From Azonexus sp. (GTDB lineage Bacteria > Pseudomonadota > Gammaproteobacteria > Burkholderiales > Rhodocyclaceae): a DNA stretch of 11,691 bases. Below are positions 1-8,199 of this stretch, one piece after another. The notes beneath the pieces were generated by a model. That model searched no databases and was not told the DNA's origin. It saw only the letters and a program-made list of their open reading frames with translations. The stretch covers positions 1 to 11,691 of the forward strand of contig JAITWU010000096.1 of NCBI GenBank assembly GCA_031285115.1. Reading direction: 5' to 3'. Made by a program: the position numbers and the translations under genes. The stretch's first letter is position 1; every line of letters starts with the position of its first letter.

Positions 1-450
1 GTCGACCAGAAAGTGCTGCCCAATTTCAACTTCACCCGCATGACCGCGCTCGCCGTTGGCCGCGACTGGCGCACGGCCAGCCCGCAGCAGCAGCAGCAAT
101 TGACCGAACAGTTCAAAACCCTCCTGGTGCGGACTTACGCCAATGCGCTCACCAGCTACCGCGACCAGAAAGTCGTCTATCGGCCTTTCAAAATGAAGCC
201 CGACGAAACCGACGTGCTGGTCCGCACCGAAGTCCAGCAACCCGGCAGCAAACCGGTTCAGCTCGATTACAGCCTCGAATTGAAAGATGGCGCGTGGAAG
301 GTGTACGACGTGACCGTCGCTGGCATCAGTCTCGTCACCAATTACCGCGACCAGTTCATGCAGGAAGTGCGCAACGGCGGCATCGACGGCCTGATCGCCT
401 CGATCAGCGCCAAAAACCGCTCGCTGGAACAAAATCAGGGCAAAAAATGA
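1..450 (+). CDS. mlaC: MlaC, phospholipid-binding periplasmic protein (3' part)
   Basis: This is the C-terminal part of a toluene-tolerance Ttg2/MlaC family protein. The frame is open from base 1, so the start and signal peptide lie upstream of the window. MlaC is the periplasmic shuttle of the Mla pathway. It carries phospholipid between the outer-membrane MlaA-porin complex and the inner-membrane MlaFEDB ABC complex. Family hallmarks are visible: LPNFNFTRMTALAVGRDW near the window start, LLVRTYANAL in the middle, then QLDYSLELKDGAWKVYDVTV and SLVTNYRDQF, with a final GIDGLI...KNR block. The TGA at 448-450 overlaps the ATG of mlaB, which implies translational coupling and membership of an mla operon whose earlier genes lie upstream. 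Family assignment is very secure. A GTG at 13 is an internal valine codon, not the real start. Confidence 0.95.
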   Translation, partial: VDQKVLPNFNFTRMTALAVGRDWRTASPQQQQQLTEQFKTLLVRTYANALTSYRDQKVVYRPFKMKPDETDVLVRTEVQQPGSKPVQLDYSLELKDGAWKVYDVTVAGISLVTNYRDQFMQEVRNGGIDGLIASISAKNRSLEQNQGKK

Positions 451-728
451 TTGAACGCAACGGCGAGCGGCTCCTCGTCAAAGCGCCGCTCCTCATGGCC
501 AATGCCCGCGCGCTACTCGAAGCGGGCCACGCCGCCTTGCAGCCGGGCGAGCAGATTTTCGATTTTTCGCCAGTCAAGGAAGCGGACTCCTCCGCTCTTG
601 CCGTCATGCTCGGCTGGCTGCGCAGTGCCCCGGCGGCCCAGGCCAGCATCCGTTTCGCCCACATCCCGGCGGGCGTTTTATCGCTCGCCGAACTGTATGG
701 CGTCACGGAACTGCTGCCGCTGGCGTGA
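447..728 (+). CDS. mlaB: MlaB, STAS-domain subunit of the Mla lipid transporter
   Basis: This encodes a 93-residue single-domain STAS protein. In the Mla complex MlaB is a cytoplasmic subunit that binds the ATPase MlaF and is needed for its assembly and activity. The STAS signature is seen as SPVKEADSSALAVMLGWLR (about residues 41-59). D47-S48-S49 sits where E. coli MlaB has D-T-S with its essential Thr52. The C-terminal part (LAELYGVTELLPL) matches the last helix of STAS domains. The start is the ATG at 447, which overlaps the mlaC stop (ATGA), with AGGG at 437-440 giving a 6-nt spacing. The length fits the family. The assignment rests on both the fold motif and the position directly after mlaC. 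It is the last gene before a 226-bp gap. Confidence 0.9.
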   Translation: MIERNGERLLVKAPLLMANARALLEAGHAALQPGEQIFDFSPVKEADSSALAVMLGWLRSAPAAQASIRFAHIPAGVLSLAELYGVTELLPLA

Positions 729-760
729 GCGGCATGGCGTTTGCGGCATTTATGGCATTT

Positions 761-848
761 GTAGGATGGGTAGAGCGCAGCGAAACCCATCAATCAGGAG
801 ACTTTGCCAGCGCGCGCGATGGGTTTCGCTACGCTCTACCCATCCTAC
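761..848. repeat. Dispersed palindromic repeat, copy 1
   Basis: Two 31-nt arms (761-791 and 818-848) form an inverted repeat with one mismatch and a 26-nt loop. The left arm begins GTAGGATGGGTAGAGCGCAG. The same arm sequence recurs at 8637-8723 in this window, so it is a dispersed element rather than a local hairpin. Repeats of this kind occur in the intergenic DNA of many proteobacterial genomes and resemble REP/MITE-type palindromes. Its translation gives peptides such as GWVERSETH that appear in spurious ORF annotations. No coding function is implied. RNA across it would fold into a strong stem-loop, but no T-tract follows, so it is not a standard intrinsic terminator. Confidence 0.9.
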
Positions 849-870
849 GGGCTGCCGCGCGATCATCTCT

Positions 871-931
871 CTCCCCTTGCAATACCAGAAGCACTGATGC
901 GATTGCCCTGTCCCTCGCCCCGCAAGGGGAG
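871..931. repeat. Inverted repeat upstream of the ABC ATPase gene
   Basis: CTCCCCTTGC at 871-880 is exactly complementary to GCAAGGGGAG at 922-931, giving a 10-bp stem with a 41-nt loop. The right arm can instead form a local hairpin, CCCC(918-921)-GCAA-GGGG(926-929), so the two structures exclude each other. The element ends 23 bases before the ABC ATPase start codon. It may be another dispersed intergenic repeat or a leader structure. The sequence alone does not decide. Confidence 0.55.
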
Positions 932-954
932 CGGAGCTTTAACGGCGGTATTCA

Positions 955-1674
955 ATGACCGCCGCCGTCTCCCTCACCAACGTCATCAAACGTTTCGGCC
1001 CCTTGCAAGCCTTGGCCGGGGTTTCTCTCGACATCGGCCAAGGCGAGTTTTTTGGTCTGCTCGGCCCCAACGGGGCAGGCAAGACGACGCTCATCTCGGC
1101 TCTGGCGGGACTCATTCGCGCTGATTCGGGCAGTTTGCAGGTCATGGGCCACGATGTCGTCAGCGATTTTCGCGTCGCCCGCCGTCTGCTCGGCGTGGTG
1201 CCGCAGGAACTGGTGTTCGACCCCTTTTTCAATGTCCGCGAAACGCTGCGCATCCAGTCCGGCTACTTCGGCATCCGCAAAAATGACGACTGGATCGACG
1301 AAATTCTCGCCAATCTCGATCTGACCGGCAAAGCCGAAACCAATATGCGCCGGCTTTCCGGCGGCATGAAGCGGCGGGTGCTGGTGGCCCAGGCGCTGGT
1401 GCATAAGCCGCCGGTGATCGTCCTCGACGAGCCGACCGCCGGGGTCGATGTCGAATTGCGCCAGGGGCTGTGGCAGTTCATCCGCCGCCTGAATGGCGAA
1501 GGCCACACCATTGTCTTGACCACGCATTATCTCGAAGAGGCGGAGGCGCTCTGCAACCGCATCGCGCTCATGAAACAGGGCCGAATCGTGGCGCTGGACA
1601 CCACCGAGCGGCTCCTTGCCGAACATCCGGGGGCCTCGCTGGAAGAGGTTTTTATCAGGACGATGCGGGCATGA
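955..1674 (+). CDS. ABC transporter ATP-binding protein (YadG-like exporter ATPase)
   Basis: A 239-residue ABC ATPase of the ABC-2 exporter type. All core motifs are visible: Walker A GPNGAGKTT (37-45), Q-loop Gln84 in VVPQE, signature LSGGM (134-138), Walker B VIVLDEP (154-160) and the H-loop His191 in TTHYLEEAE. A short C-terminal stretch ends in ASLEEVFIRTMRA, usual for this subfamily. It powers the permease encoded next, whose ATG overlaps this stop codon. The substrate is unknown; E. coli YadG/YadH is the closest named pair. The ATPase-permease-bolA-murA order beside mla genes is conserved in Betaproteobacteria, which suggests an envelope role, but that is inference. The ATG at 955 lacks a clear Shine-Dalgarno sequence. 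The upstream gap carries two inverted repeats and may contain its promoter. Confidence 0.93.
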   Translation: MTAAVSLTNVIKRFGPLQALAGVSLDIGQGEFFGLLGPNGAGKTTLISALAGLIRADSGSLQVMGHDVVSDFRVARRLLGVVPQELVFDPFFNVRETLRIQSGYFGIRKNDDWIDEILANLDLTGKAETNMRRLSGGMKRRVLVAQALVHKPPVIVLDEPTAGVDVELRQGLWQFIRRLNGEGHTIVLTTHYLEEAEALCNRIALMKQGRIVALDTTERLLAEHPGASLEEVFIRTMRA

Positions 1675-2423
1675 TCGGTTTCTCGACCCTGTTTTACAAA
1701 GAAATTCTGCGTTTCTGGAAAGTCGCTTTCCAGACCGTTGCCGCGCCGGTGCTGACGGCGCTGCTTTATCTCCTCATTTTCAGCCATGTGCTCGACGCCC
1801 ATGTGCGGGTGCATGGTCTGGCCTACGGCAGCTTCCTGATTCCCGGCCTCGTCATGATGCAGGTTTTGCAGAATGCCTTTGCCAATTCATCCTCCTCCCT
1901 CAGTCAGGCCAAGATCACCGGCTCCATCGTTTTTGTCTTGCTGCCGCCGATTTCCTACCCGGCTTTTTTTGCCGCCTATGTGCTGGCGGCGATGGCGCGC
2001 GGTCTCATGGTTGGCGTCGGCGTGTTGCTGGCGACGGCGGGGTTCATTGATCTGCAAATCGTCGCGCCGGGCTGGATCATCGTTTTCGCCCTCCTGAGCG
2101 GCGCTTTGTTCGGGGCGCTGGGCATGATTGCCGGTATCTGGTCGGAAAAATTCGATCAACTGGCGGGTTTTCAGAATTTTCTCATCATGCCGCTGACCAT
2201 GCTTTCCGGCGTTTTTTACTCCATTTATACTCTGCCGCCGTTTTGGCGGACCGTTTCCCACTACAACCCTGTTTTTTACATGATCGACGGCTTCCGTTAC
2301 GGCTTTTTCGGTGTTTCCGACGTGCCGCCGCTGACCAGTTTCAGCGTCGTTTTCGCCTGTTTCTCCGCCATCACCCTGCTGACGCTGGAATTGCTCCGGC
2401 GCGGCTGGAAGCTCAGAGGTTAA
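1671..2423 (+). CDS. ABC-2 type transporter permease (YadH-like)
   Basis: A 250-residue integral membrane protein of the ABC-2 permease family. About six hydrophobic segments can be seen (roughly residues 22-38, 52-70, 97-124, 134-156, 168-187 and 223-242). The family motif region LSGVFYSIYTLPPFWRTVSH (179-198) is followed by NPVFYMIDGFRYGFFG. It forms the membrane channel of an exporter with the preceding ATPase. The start at 1671 overlaps the ATPase stop in an ATGA arrangement, so the two are translated together. A longer reading in the same frame upstream exists only as an overlap with the ATPase gene and is not credible. The exported substrate cannot be told from sequence; lipid, polysaccharide or drug export are all known for the family. 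Confidence 0.93.
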   Translation: MIGFSTLFYKEILRFWKVAFQTVAAPVLTALLYLLIFSHVLDAHVRVHGLAYGSFLIPGLVMMQVLQNAFANSSSSLSQAKITGSIVFVLLPPISYPAFFAAYVLAAMARGLMVGVGVLLATAGFIDLQIVAPGWIIVFALLSGALFGALGMIAGIWSEKFDQLAGFQNFLIMPLTMLSGVFYSIYTLPPFWRTVSHYNPVFYMIDGFRYGFFGVSDVPPLTSFSVVFACFSAITLLTLELLRRGWKLRG

Positions 2424-2430
2424 TTTCCCC

Positions 2431-3916
<1,486 letters not shown>

Positions 3917-3931
3917 GCCGGATGTTGACGC

Positions 3932-3950
3932 TGGCCGACAGTGTCGGCCA
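3932..3950. promoter_or_regulatory. Perfect 19-bp palindrome after murA
   Basis: TGGCCGACA (3932-3940), a central G, then TGTCGGCCA (3942-3950) form a perfect dyad, 16 bases after the murA stop. No T-tract follows, so it is a poor intrinsic terminator. A TTGACG (3925-3930) and an AT-rich hexamer AAATAT (3950-3955) flank it with a 19-bp spacing. It could be an operator for a dimeric regulator, or merely a hairpin at the murA mRNA 3' end. Confidence 0.4.
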
Positions 3951-4103
3951 AATATGCAAATAAGGCTTGGCGTTCCCGTTAGCTTGGGCGATACTCTGCG
4001 GTTCGGGTTTCCAGGCAGTGTGTTGTCCCTGTGTTGTCATTGGTTTGTCAGCTCCTCGGTCTTGGTTCTCGTACTTTTTAATCTTTTCCAAGGATGTACA
4101 AAA

Positions 4104-4310
4104 ATGGCAAATGGCACCGTCAAGTGGTTCAACGACGCCAAGGGTTTTGGCTTTATTTCCCCGGCAGAAGGCGGCGAAGATGTTTTCGCCCATTTCTCGG
4201 CGATTCAGGGAGCGGGCTTCAAGACCCTGACTGAAAACCAGAAAGTGACCTTCGACATCGTCACCGGCCCCAAGGGCAAGCAAGCCGCCAATATCCGCCC
4301 GGTTGAATAA
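4104..4310 (+). CDS. Cold-shock protein, CspA family
   Basis: A 68-residue single cold-shock domain protein. RNP1 is KGFGFI (13-18) and RNP2 is VFAHF (27-31), the two aromatic-rich strands that bind single-stranded RNA and DNA. It also has the usual N-terminus [10 protein letters not shown] and C-terminal [12 protein letters not shown]. It likely acts as an RNA chaperone; whether it is cold-induced cannot be told. The start ATG at 4104 has AAGGA at 4090-4094 with a 9-nt spacing. The frame stays open upstream to an ATG at 3954, but the family start and the ribosome site favour 4104. About 190 bases separate it from murA, enough for its own promoter and a long 5' leader as in cspA-type genes, though I found no clear promoter hexamers. 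A strong terminator follows. Confidence 0.96.
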   Translation: MANGTVKWFNDAKGFGFISPAEGGEDVFAHFSAIQGAGFKTLTENQKVTFDIVTGPKGKQAANIRPVE

Positions 4311-4327
4311 ACCGCCGCGCTGTGATC

Positions 4328-4354
4328 AAAGAGCCTGGTTCGCCAGGCTCTTTT
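4328..4354 (+). terminator. Intrinsic terminator of the cold-shock gene (UUCG loop)
   Basis: AAAGAGCCTGG (4328-4338), the tetraloop TTCG (4339-4342) and CCAGGCTCTTT (4343-4353) form an 11-bp perfect stem ending in a T-run (4351-4354). The stable UUCG loop is typical of strong terminators. It lies between the convergent csp and EamA genes. The stem's A-rich left flank gives a short T-run on the other strand, so it may work in both directions. Confidence 0.92.
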
Positions 4355-4385
4355 GCGTTGACGGCGGGTTTTTAGATTCGGTCGT

Positions 4386-5309
4386 TCAGGCCCGATCAAA
4401 CACGCGCCGCAGCGCCGCCCGGCCCGTCTGCCAGAAGCCCGCCGCGCCAAGTAGCGCCAGCGCCAGCAGAATCAGCGCGATGCCGCCGCCTTCGAGCGGA
4501 TCGGGATATTCACCCAGCAACCACAGGGCTTGCAGCACGCTCATGACCGGGATCATCAGGGTCGACAAACCAGCGACGCCAGCGGGCAGGGTGCGCAAAA
4601 TGAACAGCCACAAAATCCAGGCCAGCGCCGTCGCCAGCACCGCGTTGTAAGCGAGCGTCAGGAGCAGTCGGGGCGCTGACCAGATGATCGGCTGTTCGTG
4701 GGTAGAGAGCGCCAGCGTCGCCAGAATGACTGCGCCGACGGCCATCGACCAGGCCGTCAGGCACAAGAGATCAATGGGATGGTCGCGGAAAGCCCGTTTG
4801 GCGATGACCGCCCCGGCCGCCCATGACGCCCCGGCGGCGACGGCAAGGAGCGAACTGAGCAGCGTGCCATGCAAAGCCCAGGGCTGAATGACCAGCAACA
4901 AGCCGCAAGCGGCGATGGCGGCGGCGATGTATTGTCGGCGCTGCGGTTTTTCGCCGAGCAGGAGCGCGGCGAAGGCCATCATCCAGAAGGGCATGATATA
5001 GACCAGCACCGCCGTTTTACCGGCCCCGCCCGCCACCAGCGCCAGTTGCGAGAGGCCGGTCATGCCCGCCGACTGCAACAGGCCGACGCCCAACACGGGC
5101 CGCCACGGCGGCGGCTTGAGCGAACGGCCCGTGAGCGGCAACAGCGCCAGCAGCAGCGCCGCGCCAAGCCCGCAGCGCAAGGCGGCGAAATCGAGCGCGC
5201 CGATGTAGCGCAGCACGGCTTTGGTGACGATCCAGTTGTAGCTCCAGATCAGCGCCAGAACGATCAGCGCCAGCGCGGCGAAGCGGGTGGTTTGGGTGGA
5301 ATTGGGCAA
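4386..5309 (-). CDS. DMT-superfamily permease with two EamA domains
   Basis: A 307-residue inner-membrane protein with about ten hydrophobic segments arranged as two EamA repeats (roughly residues 10-142 and 150-292). Family hallmarks are IWSYNWIVTKAVLRYIGALDF near the start, ALLLGEKPQRRQY at the end of repeat 1, and LLGEYPDPLEGGGIALIL at the end of repeat 2. Relatives export metabolites or amino acids; the substrate here is unknown. The only sensible start is TTG at 5309, 5 bases after the nitroreductase stop; no ATG or GTG lies close by in frame and the ribosome site is weak. It is therefore probably translated after, and transcribed with, the nitroreductase. It converges on the csp gene, with the shared terminator between them. 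Confidence 0.9.
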   Translation of the reverse strand: MPNSTQTTRFAALALIVLALIWSYNWIVTKAVLRYIGALDFAALRCGLGAALLLALLPLTGRSLKPPPWRPVLGVGLLQSAGMTGLSQLALVAGGAGKTAVLVYIMPFWMMAFAALLLGEKPQRRQYIAAAIAACGLLLVIQPWALHGTLLSSLLAVAAGASWAAGAVIAKRAFRDHPIDLLCLTAWSMAVGAVILATLALSTHEQPIIWSAPRLLLTLAYNAVLATALAWILWLFILRTLPAGVAGLSTLMIPVMSVLQALWLLGEYPDPLEGGGIALILLALALLGAAGFWQTGRAALRRVFDRA

Positions 5310-5314
5310 CGATT

Positions 5315-5914
5315 TCAGCCAAAAACGCGGAAACGCTCGCCGTTATTCATAAAGGCTTTATCGCCAAAGCCCGCCGCGTTTGAGCCGAACGGCATCATCG
5401 CACGCAGTTTCCAGCTGGCGGGCACGTTCCACGCCGCAGCGGCGGCGTCATCGACCAGCGGGTTGTAGTGTTGCAGGCTGGCCCCGATGTTGGCGGCGGC
5501 AAGCGCCGTCCACACCGCCAGTTGAGCCATGCCGCTGGCCTGTTCGGACCAGATCGGGAAATTGTCGGCGTAGGCGGCGAATTTTTCCTGCAAGCCCTTG
5601 ACCACGTTCTGATCTTCGTAGAACAACACAGTACCGGCGCCAGCGGCAAAACTTTTGATCTTGGCTTCGGTCGCGGCAAAAGCCTCGGCTGGGACGATTT
5701 TACGCAGGGCCTCGCTGACCAGATTCCAGAATTTGTCACTCTCCGCGCCAAACAGAATGACAGCGCGGGACGACTGCGAATTGAACGGCGAAGGCGATTG
5801 CCGGATCGCCTCCTGAATCAGTTGGGCCACTTCGGCCTTGGCCAGGGGCAGGTTTTTGCCGAGAGCATATTGCGAGCGGCGGGCTTTGAGCGCCTGGAGC
5901 ACGGTATTGGACAT
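5315..5914 (-). CDS. Nitroreductase family protein (Frm2/Hbn1-like)
   Basis: A 199-residue flavin-dependent oxidoreductase of the nitroreductase fold. The visible motifs are ARRSQYALG (11-19) with the FMN-phosphate-contacting arginines, [13 protein letters not shown] (40-52), the [11 protein letters not shown] segment (142-152) and [10 protein letters not shown] (173-182). This pattern matches the subgroup typified by yeast Frm2/Hbn1 and bacterial relatives annotated as oxidoreductases related to nitroreductase. Such enzymes reduce nitro compounds or quinones with NAD(P)H in vitro; the physiological substrate is generally unknown. The ATG at 5914 is preceded by AAAGGAA (complement of 5921-5927) with a 6-nt spacer, a good site. 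It is the first gene of a two-gene - strand operon with the EamA permease and diverges from hisG. Confidence 0.92.
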   Translation of the reverse strand: MSNTVLQALKARRSQYALGKNLPLAKAEVAQLIQEAIRQSPSPFNSQSSRAVILFGAESDKFWNLVSEALRKIVPAEAFAATEAKIKSFAAGAGTVLFYEDQNVVKGLQEKFAAYADNFPIWSEQASGMAQLAVWTALAAANIGASLQHYNPLVDDAAAAAWNVPASWKLRAMMPFGSNAAGFGDKAFMNNGERFRVFG

Positions 5915-5962
5915 GATGGGTTCCTTTCAGGAAAGCGGGATGAAACAGTGGTCAGGGGCTGG

Positions 5963-5991
5963 ATTATCGGAGCAAGCCCAGGCTTCTACAA
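5963..5991 (-). promoter_or_regulatory. Candidate sigma-70 promoter for the nitroreductase operon
   Basis: On the - strand TTGTAG (complement of 5986-5991), a 17-bp spacer and GATAAT (complement of 5963-5968) make a plausible promoter. The -10 matches 5 of 6 consensus bases and the -35 only 3 of 6. Transcription would begin near 5956, about 40 bases before the start codon. An 11-bp inverted repeat abuts its upstream edge. Confidence 0.45.
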
Positions 5992-6029
5992 CCTTGACCG
6001 GCAATCTTTTCGCCAGCCGCCGGTCAAGG
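5992..6029. repeat. 11-bp inverted repeat in the nitroreductase/hisG divergent region
   Basis: CCTTGACCGGC (5992-6002) and GCCGGTCAAGG (6019-6029) are perfectly complementary, with a 16-nt loop. The element lies next to the candidate -35 box of the nitroreductase promoter and upstream of the candidate hisG -10. It may be an operator with two half-sites 27 bp apart centre to centre, an RNA hairpin, or a short genomic repeat. No T-tract follows it on either strand. Confidence 0.6.
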
Positions 6030-6050
6030 CGGGGCAGCCGGGGCTTGCGG

Positions 6051-6056
6051 TAAAAT
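6051..6056 (+). promoter_or_regulatory. Candidate -10 box for hisGD
   Basis: TAAAAT at 6051-6056 matches five of six -10 consensus bases and lies 30 bases before the hisG start codon. No good -35 hexamer stands 16-18 bp upstream; the bases there are GC-rich. It overlaps a small inverted repeat, GGTAAA (6049-6054) with TTTACC (6063-6068). The call is tentative. Confidence 0.35.
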
Positions 6057-6085
6057 CCACCCTTTACCCCCAAGGCTTTGACCCC

Positions 6086-6733
6086 GTGACCATCATCACC
6101 ATCGCCCTCTCGAAGGGCCGCATTTTTGACGAAACGCTGCCCTTGCTGGCCGCCGCCAACATTGTCCCGAGCGAAAACCCGGAAACTTCCAGAAAACTCA
6201 TCATCGGCACCAACCGCCCGGAGGTGCGCGTCGTCATCGTCCGCGCCACCGATGTGCCGACTTATGTCCAATACGGTGCGGCGGACATCGGCGTGGCGGG
6301 CCGGGATGTTCTCATCGAACATGGCGGCGAAGGGCTGTATTCGCCGCTCGACCTTGGCATTGCCCGCTGCCGGATGATGGTGGCGGTGCCGGAGGGTTTT
6401 GACTACGCCAATGCCGTGCGCCAGGGGGCGCGGCTCAAAGTGGCTTCCAAATACATCAAGACGGCGCGCGAGCATTTTGCCGAGAAGGGCGTGCATGTCG
6501 ACCTCATCAAACTCTACGGCTCGATGGAACTCGCGCCTTTAGCCGGGCTGGCCGACGCCATCGTCGATCTGGTATCGACCGGCGGCACCTTGAAGGCCAA
6601 CAGGCTGACGGCTTGCGAGCACATCATGGATATTTCGGCGCGCCTCGTCGTCAATCAGGCGGCGCTCAAGGTCAAGCGCGAAACCTTGCAGCCGATCATC
6701 GACGCCTTTGCTGGCGCAGCGGGAGATCAATGA
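6086..6733 (+). CDS. hisG: ATP phosphoribosyltransferase HisG, short form
   Basis: A 215-residue HisG that joins ATP and PRPP to make phosphoribosyl-ATP, the first and controlled step of histidine synthesis. The N-terminus [20 protein letters not shown] and the PRPP-binding loop [16 protein letters not shown] (157-172) identify it. The length is that of the short form, which lacks the C-terminal regulatory domain and works with HisZ, a HisRS-like regulatory subunit. hisZ is not in this window, as expected in Betaproteobacteria, where it lies elsewhere. The start is GTG at 6086, with AAGG at 6072-6075. The frame is open further upstream, but the family N-terminus fixes the start. It overlaps hisD. 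In many relatives hisG directly follows murA; here csp and the nitroreductase operon intervene, so it probably needs its own promoter. Confidence 0.96.
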   Translation: MTIITIALSKGRIFDETLPLLAAANIVPSENPETSRKLIIGTNRPEVRVVIVRATDVPTYVQYGAADIGVAGRDVLIEHGGEGLYSPLDLGIARCRMMVAVPEGFDYANAVRQGARLKVASKYIKTAREHFAEKGVHVDLIKLYGSMELAPLAGLADAIVDLVSTGGTLKANRLTACEHIMDISARLVVNQAALKVKRETLQPIIDAFAGAAGDQ

Positions 6734-8034
6734 TGCTGAAGATCAAACGCCTGGCGACTGCGGAGGCCGCTTTTACGGCCCGGCTCGATGCCCTGCTCGC
6801 CTTCGAGGCGGCGGCGGATGAGCAGATCGAGCGCACCGTGGCCGCCATTCTGGCCGACGTAAAAACCCGTGGCGACGCGGCGGTGGTCGATTACAGCAAC
6901 CGCTTCGACCGCCTGACGGCAACGACGATGGCCGACCTCGAACTGGCGGCGGGCGACCTGCAAGCCGCCCTCGACCACCTGCCGGAAGCGCAGCGAGAGG
7001 CACTGGAAGCGGCGGCGGAGCGCATCCGCGCCTACCACCAGCGGCAAAAGCTGGAAGGCTGGTCGTATACCGAGGCCGACGGCACCCTGCTCGGCCAGAT
7101 GGTGACGCCGCTCGACCGCGTCGGCCTCTACGTGCCGGGCGGCAAGGCGGCCTATCCTTCGTCGGTGCTGATGAATGCGATTCCGGCCAAAGTCGCGGGC
7201 GTCAAGGAACTGATCATGGTCGTGCCAACGCCGGGCGGCGAAAAAAATCCGCTGGTGCTGGCGGCGGCCTGTCTGGCGGGCGTCGACCGGGTATTCACCA
7301 TCGGCGGCGCGCAAGCCGTCGGTGCTTTGGCCTACGGCACGCAGGCCGTGCCGCAGGTCGACAAAATCGTCGGCCCCGGCAACGCCTATGTCGCCACCGC
7401 CAAGCGCCGCGTCTTTGGCGTCGTCGGCATCGACATGGTCGCCGGGCCGTCGGAAATCCTCATTGTTTCAGACGGTTCCGGCAATCCCGACTGGGTGGCG
7501 ATGGATCTCTTTTCGCAGGCCGAACACGATGAACTGGCGCAATCCATCCTCATCTGCACCGACGCCGCTTTCATCGACCGCGTCCAGGCCAGCATCGACA
7601 AGCTGCTGCCCACCATGCCGCGCCGGGCGGTGATCGAAGCCTCACTCACCGATCGCGGCGCTTTCATTCTGGCGCATGATCTGGCTGAAGCCGTCGCCCT
7701 CGCCAACCGCGTCGCCCCCGAACACCTCGAACTGGCGCTGGCTGACCCGGAACCCTGGGTTGCCCGCATCCACCACGCCGGGGCCATTTTCATCGGCCAT
7801 TACACCTCCGAATCCCTCGGCGACTACTGCGCTGGCCCGAACCACGTCCTGCCGACCTCCGGCTCGGCCCGTTTTTCGTCGCCCCTGGGCGTCTACGATT
7901 TCCAGAAGCGCACCAGCCTCATCAAAGTCTCACAACGCGGCGCGCAGACGCTCGGCCACATCGCCTCCACCCTGGCCCACGGCGAAGGCTTGCCCGCGCA
8001 CGCCCGGTCGGCGGAGTTGCGGCTGGATTTGTGA
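6730..8034 (+). CDS. hisD: Histidinol dehydrogenase HisD
   Basis: A 434-residue zinc enzyme that oxidises histidinol to histidine in two NAD-dependent steps, the last of the pathway. Visible landmarks are [12 protein letters not shown] (134-145), [13 protein letters not shown] (214-226), [10 protein letters not shown] (239-248), the zinc-site Gln263 and His266 in SQAEHDELA, the catalytic pair Glu331-His332 in APEHLEL, zinc ligand Asp365 in GDYCAGPNH, and His424 in [10 protein letters not shown]. The length is normal and nothing is missing. Two adjacent ATG codons (6730, 6733) compete. The first overlaps the hisG stop; GGGAG at 6721-6725 has better spacing to the second. hisC, which usually follows in this group, is not here: a more A/T-rich region with a lipoprotein comes next. 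Confidence 0.97.
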   Translation: MMLKIKRLATAEAAFTARLDALLAFEAAADEQIERTVAAILADVKTRGDAAVVDYSNRFDRLTATTMADLELAAGDLQAALDHLPEAQREALEAAAERIRAYHQRQKLEGWSYTEADGTLLGQMVTPLDRVGLYVPGGKAAYPSSVLMNAIPAKVAGVKELIMVVPTPGGEKNPLVLAAACLAGVDRVFTIGGAQAVGALAYGTQAVPQVDKIVGPGNAYVATAKRRVFGVVGIDMVAGPSEILIVSDGSGNPDWVAMDLFSQAEHDELAQSILICTDAAFIDRVQASIDKLLPTMPRRAVIEASLTDRGAFILAHDLAEAVALANRVAPEHLELALADPEPWVARIHHAGAIFIGHYTSESLGDYCAGPNHVLPTSGSARFSSPLGVYDFQKRTSLIKVSQRGAQTLGHIASTLAHGEGLPAHARSAELRLDL

Positions 8035-8064
8035 TGGCAAATTGTTAGGACGAGGAAAAGCGAT

Positions 8065-8199
8065 TTGATCCTTTACTACCAAAGAGAGAATGGTTATCCA
8101 CCCTGCGGTCCTTTTGCTTCGCCTTTGGCCCCCGTAACGGTCGATTCTAAAAAATTGGTATCATCGGAAGACCTTCAACCAGCAATTAAATCATCATGA
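8065..8199 (+). CDS. Candidate 44-residue small protein upstream of the lipoprotein
   Basis: A short open frame starts at TTG 8065 behind GAGGA (8052-8056, 8-nt spacing) and ends in a TGA that overlaps the ATG of the lipoprotein gene (ATGA, 8196-8199). The lipoprotein has no ribosome site of its own, so translation of this frame would explain how it is read. The peptide starts LILYYQRENGYPPCGPF and contains a Pro-rich stretch. I recognise no family, signal peptide or membrane segment. The frame is the same as that of hisD and is open right after the hisD stop. It could be a real coupled gene, a regulatory leader ORF or chance. TTG starts are uncommon and it is short, so confidence is low. Confidence 0.3.
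   Translation: MILYYQRENGYPPCGPFASPLAPVTVDSKKLVSSEDLQPAIKSS

Noticed and set aside
725..958. Small ORF containing GWVERSETH across the palindromic repeat
   Set aside because: This peptide arises from translation of the dispersed repeat and is a known type of spurious ORF.
3954..4103. In-frame upstream ATG that would give the cold-shock protein a 50-residue hydrophobic N-terminal extension
   Set aside because: All family members start at MxxGxVKWF, the ATG at 4104 has a ribosome site, and the extension looks like chance translation of the leader.
5468..6085. Upstream in-frame extension of HisG overlapping the nitroreductase gene
   Set aside because: The family N-terminus begins at 6086; the extension is antisense to the nitroreductase and has no HisG homology.
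8125..8164. Possible promoter for the lipoprotein (TTGGCC with TAAAAA, or TATCAT at 8159-8164)
   Set aside because: The hexamer matches are weak, and TATCAT has no partner at 16-18 bp. The evidence does not beat chance in A/T-richer DNA.
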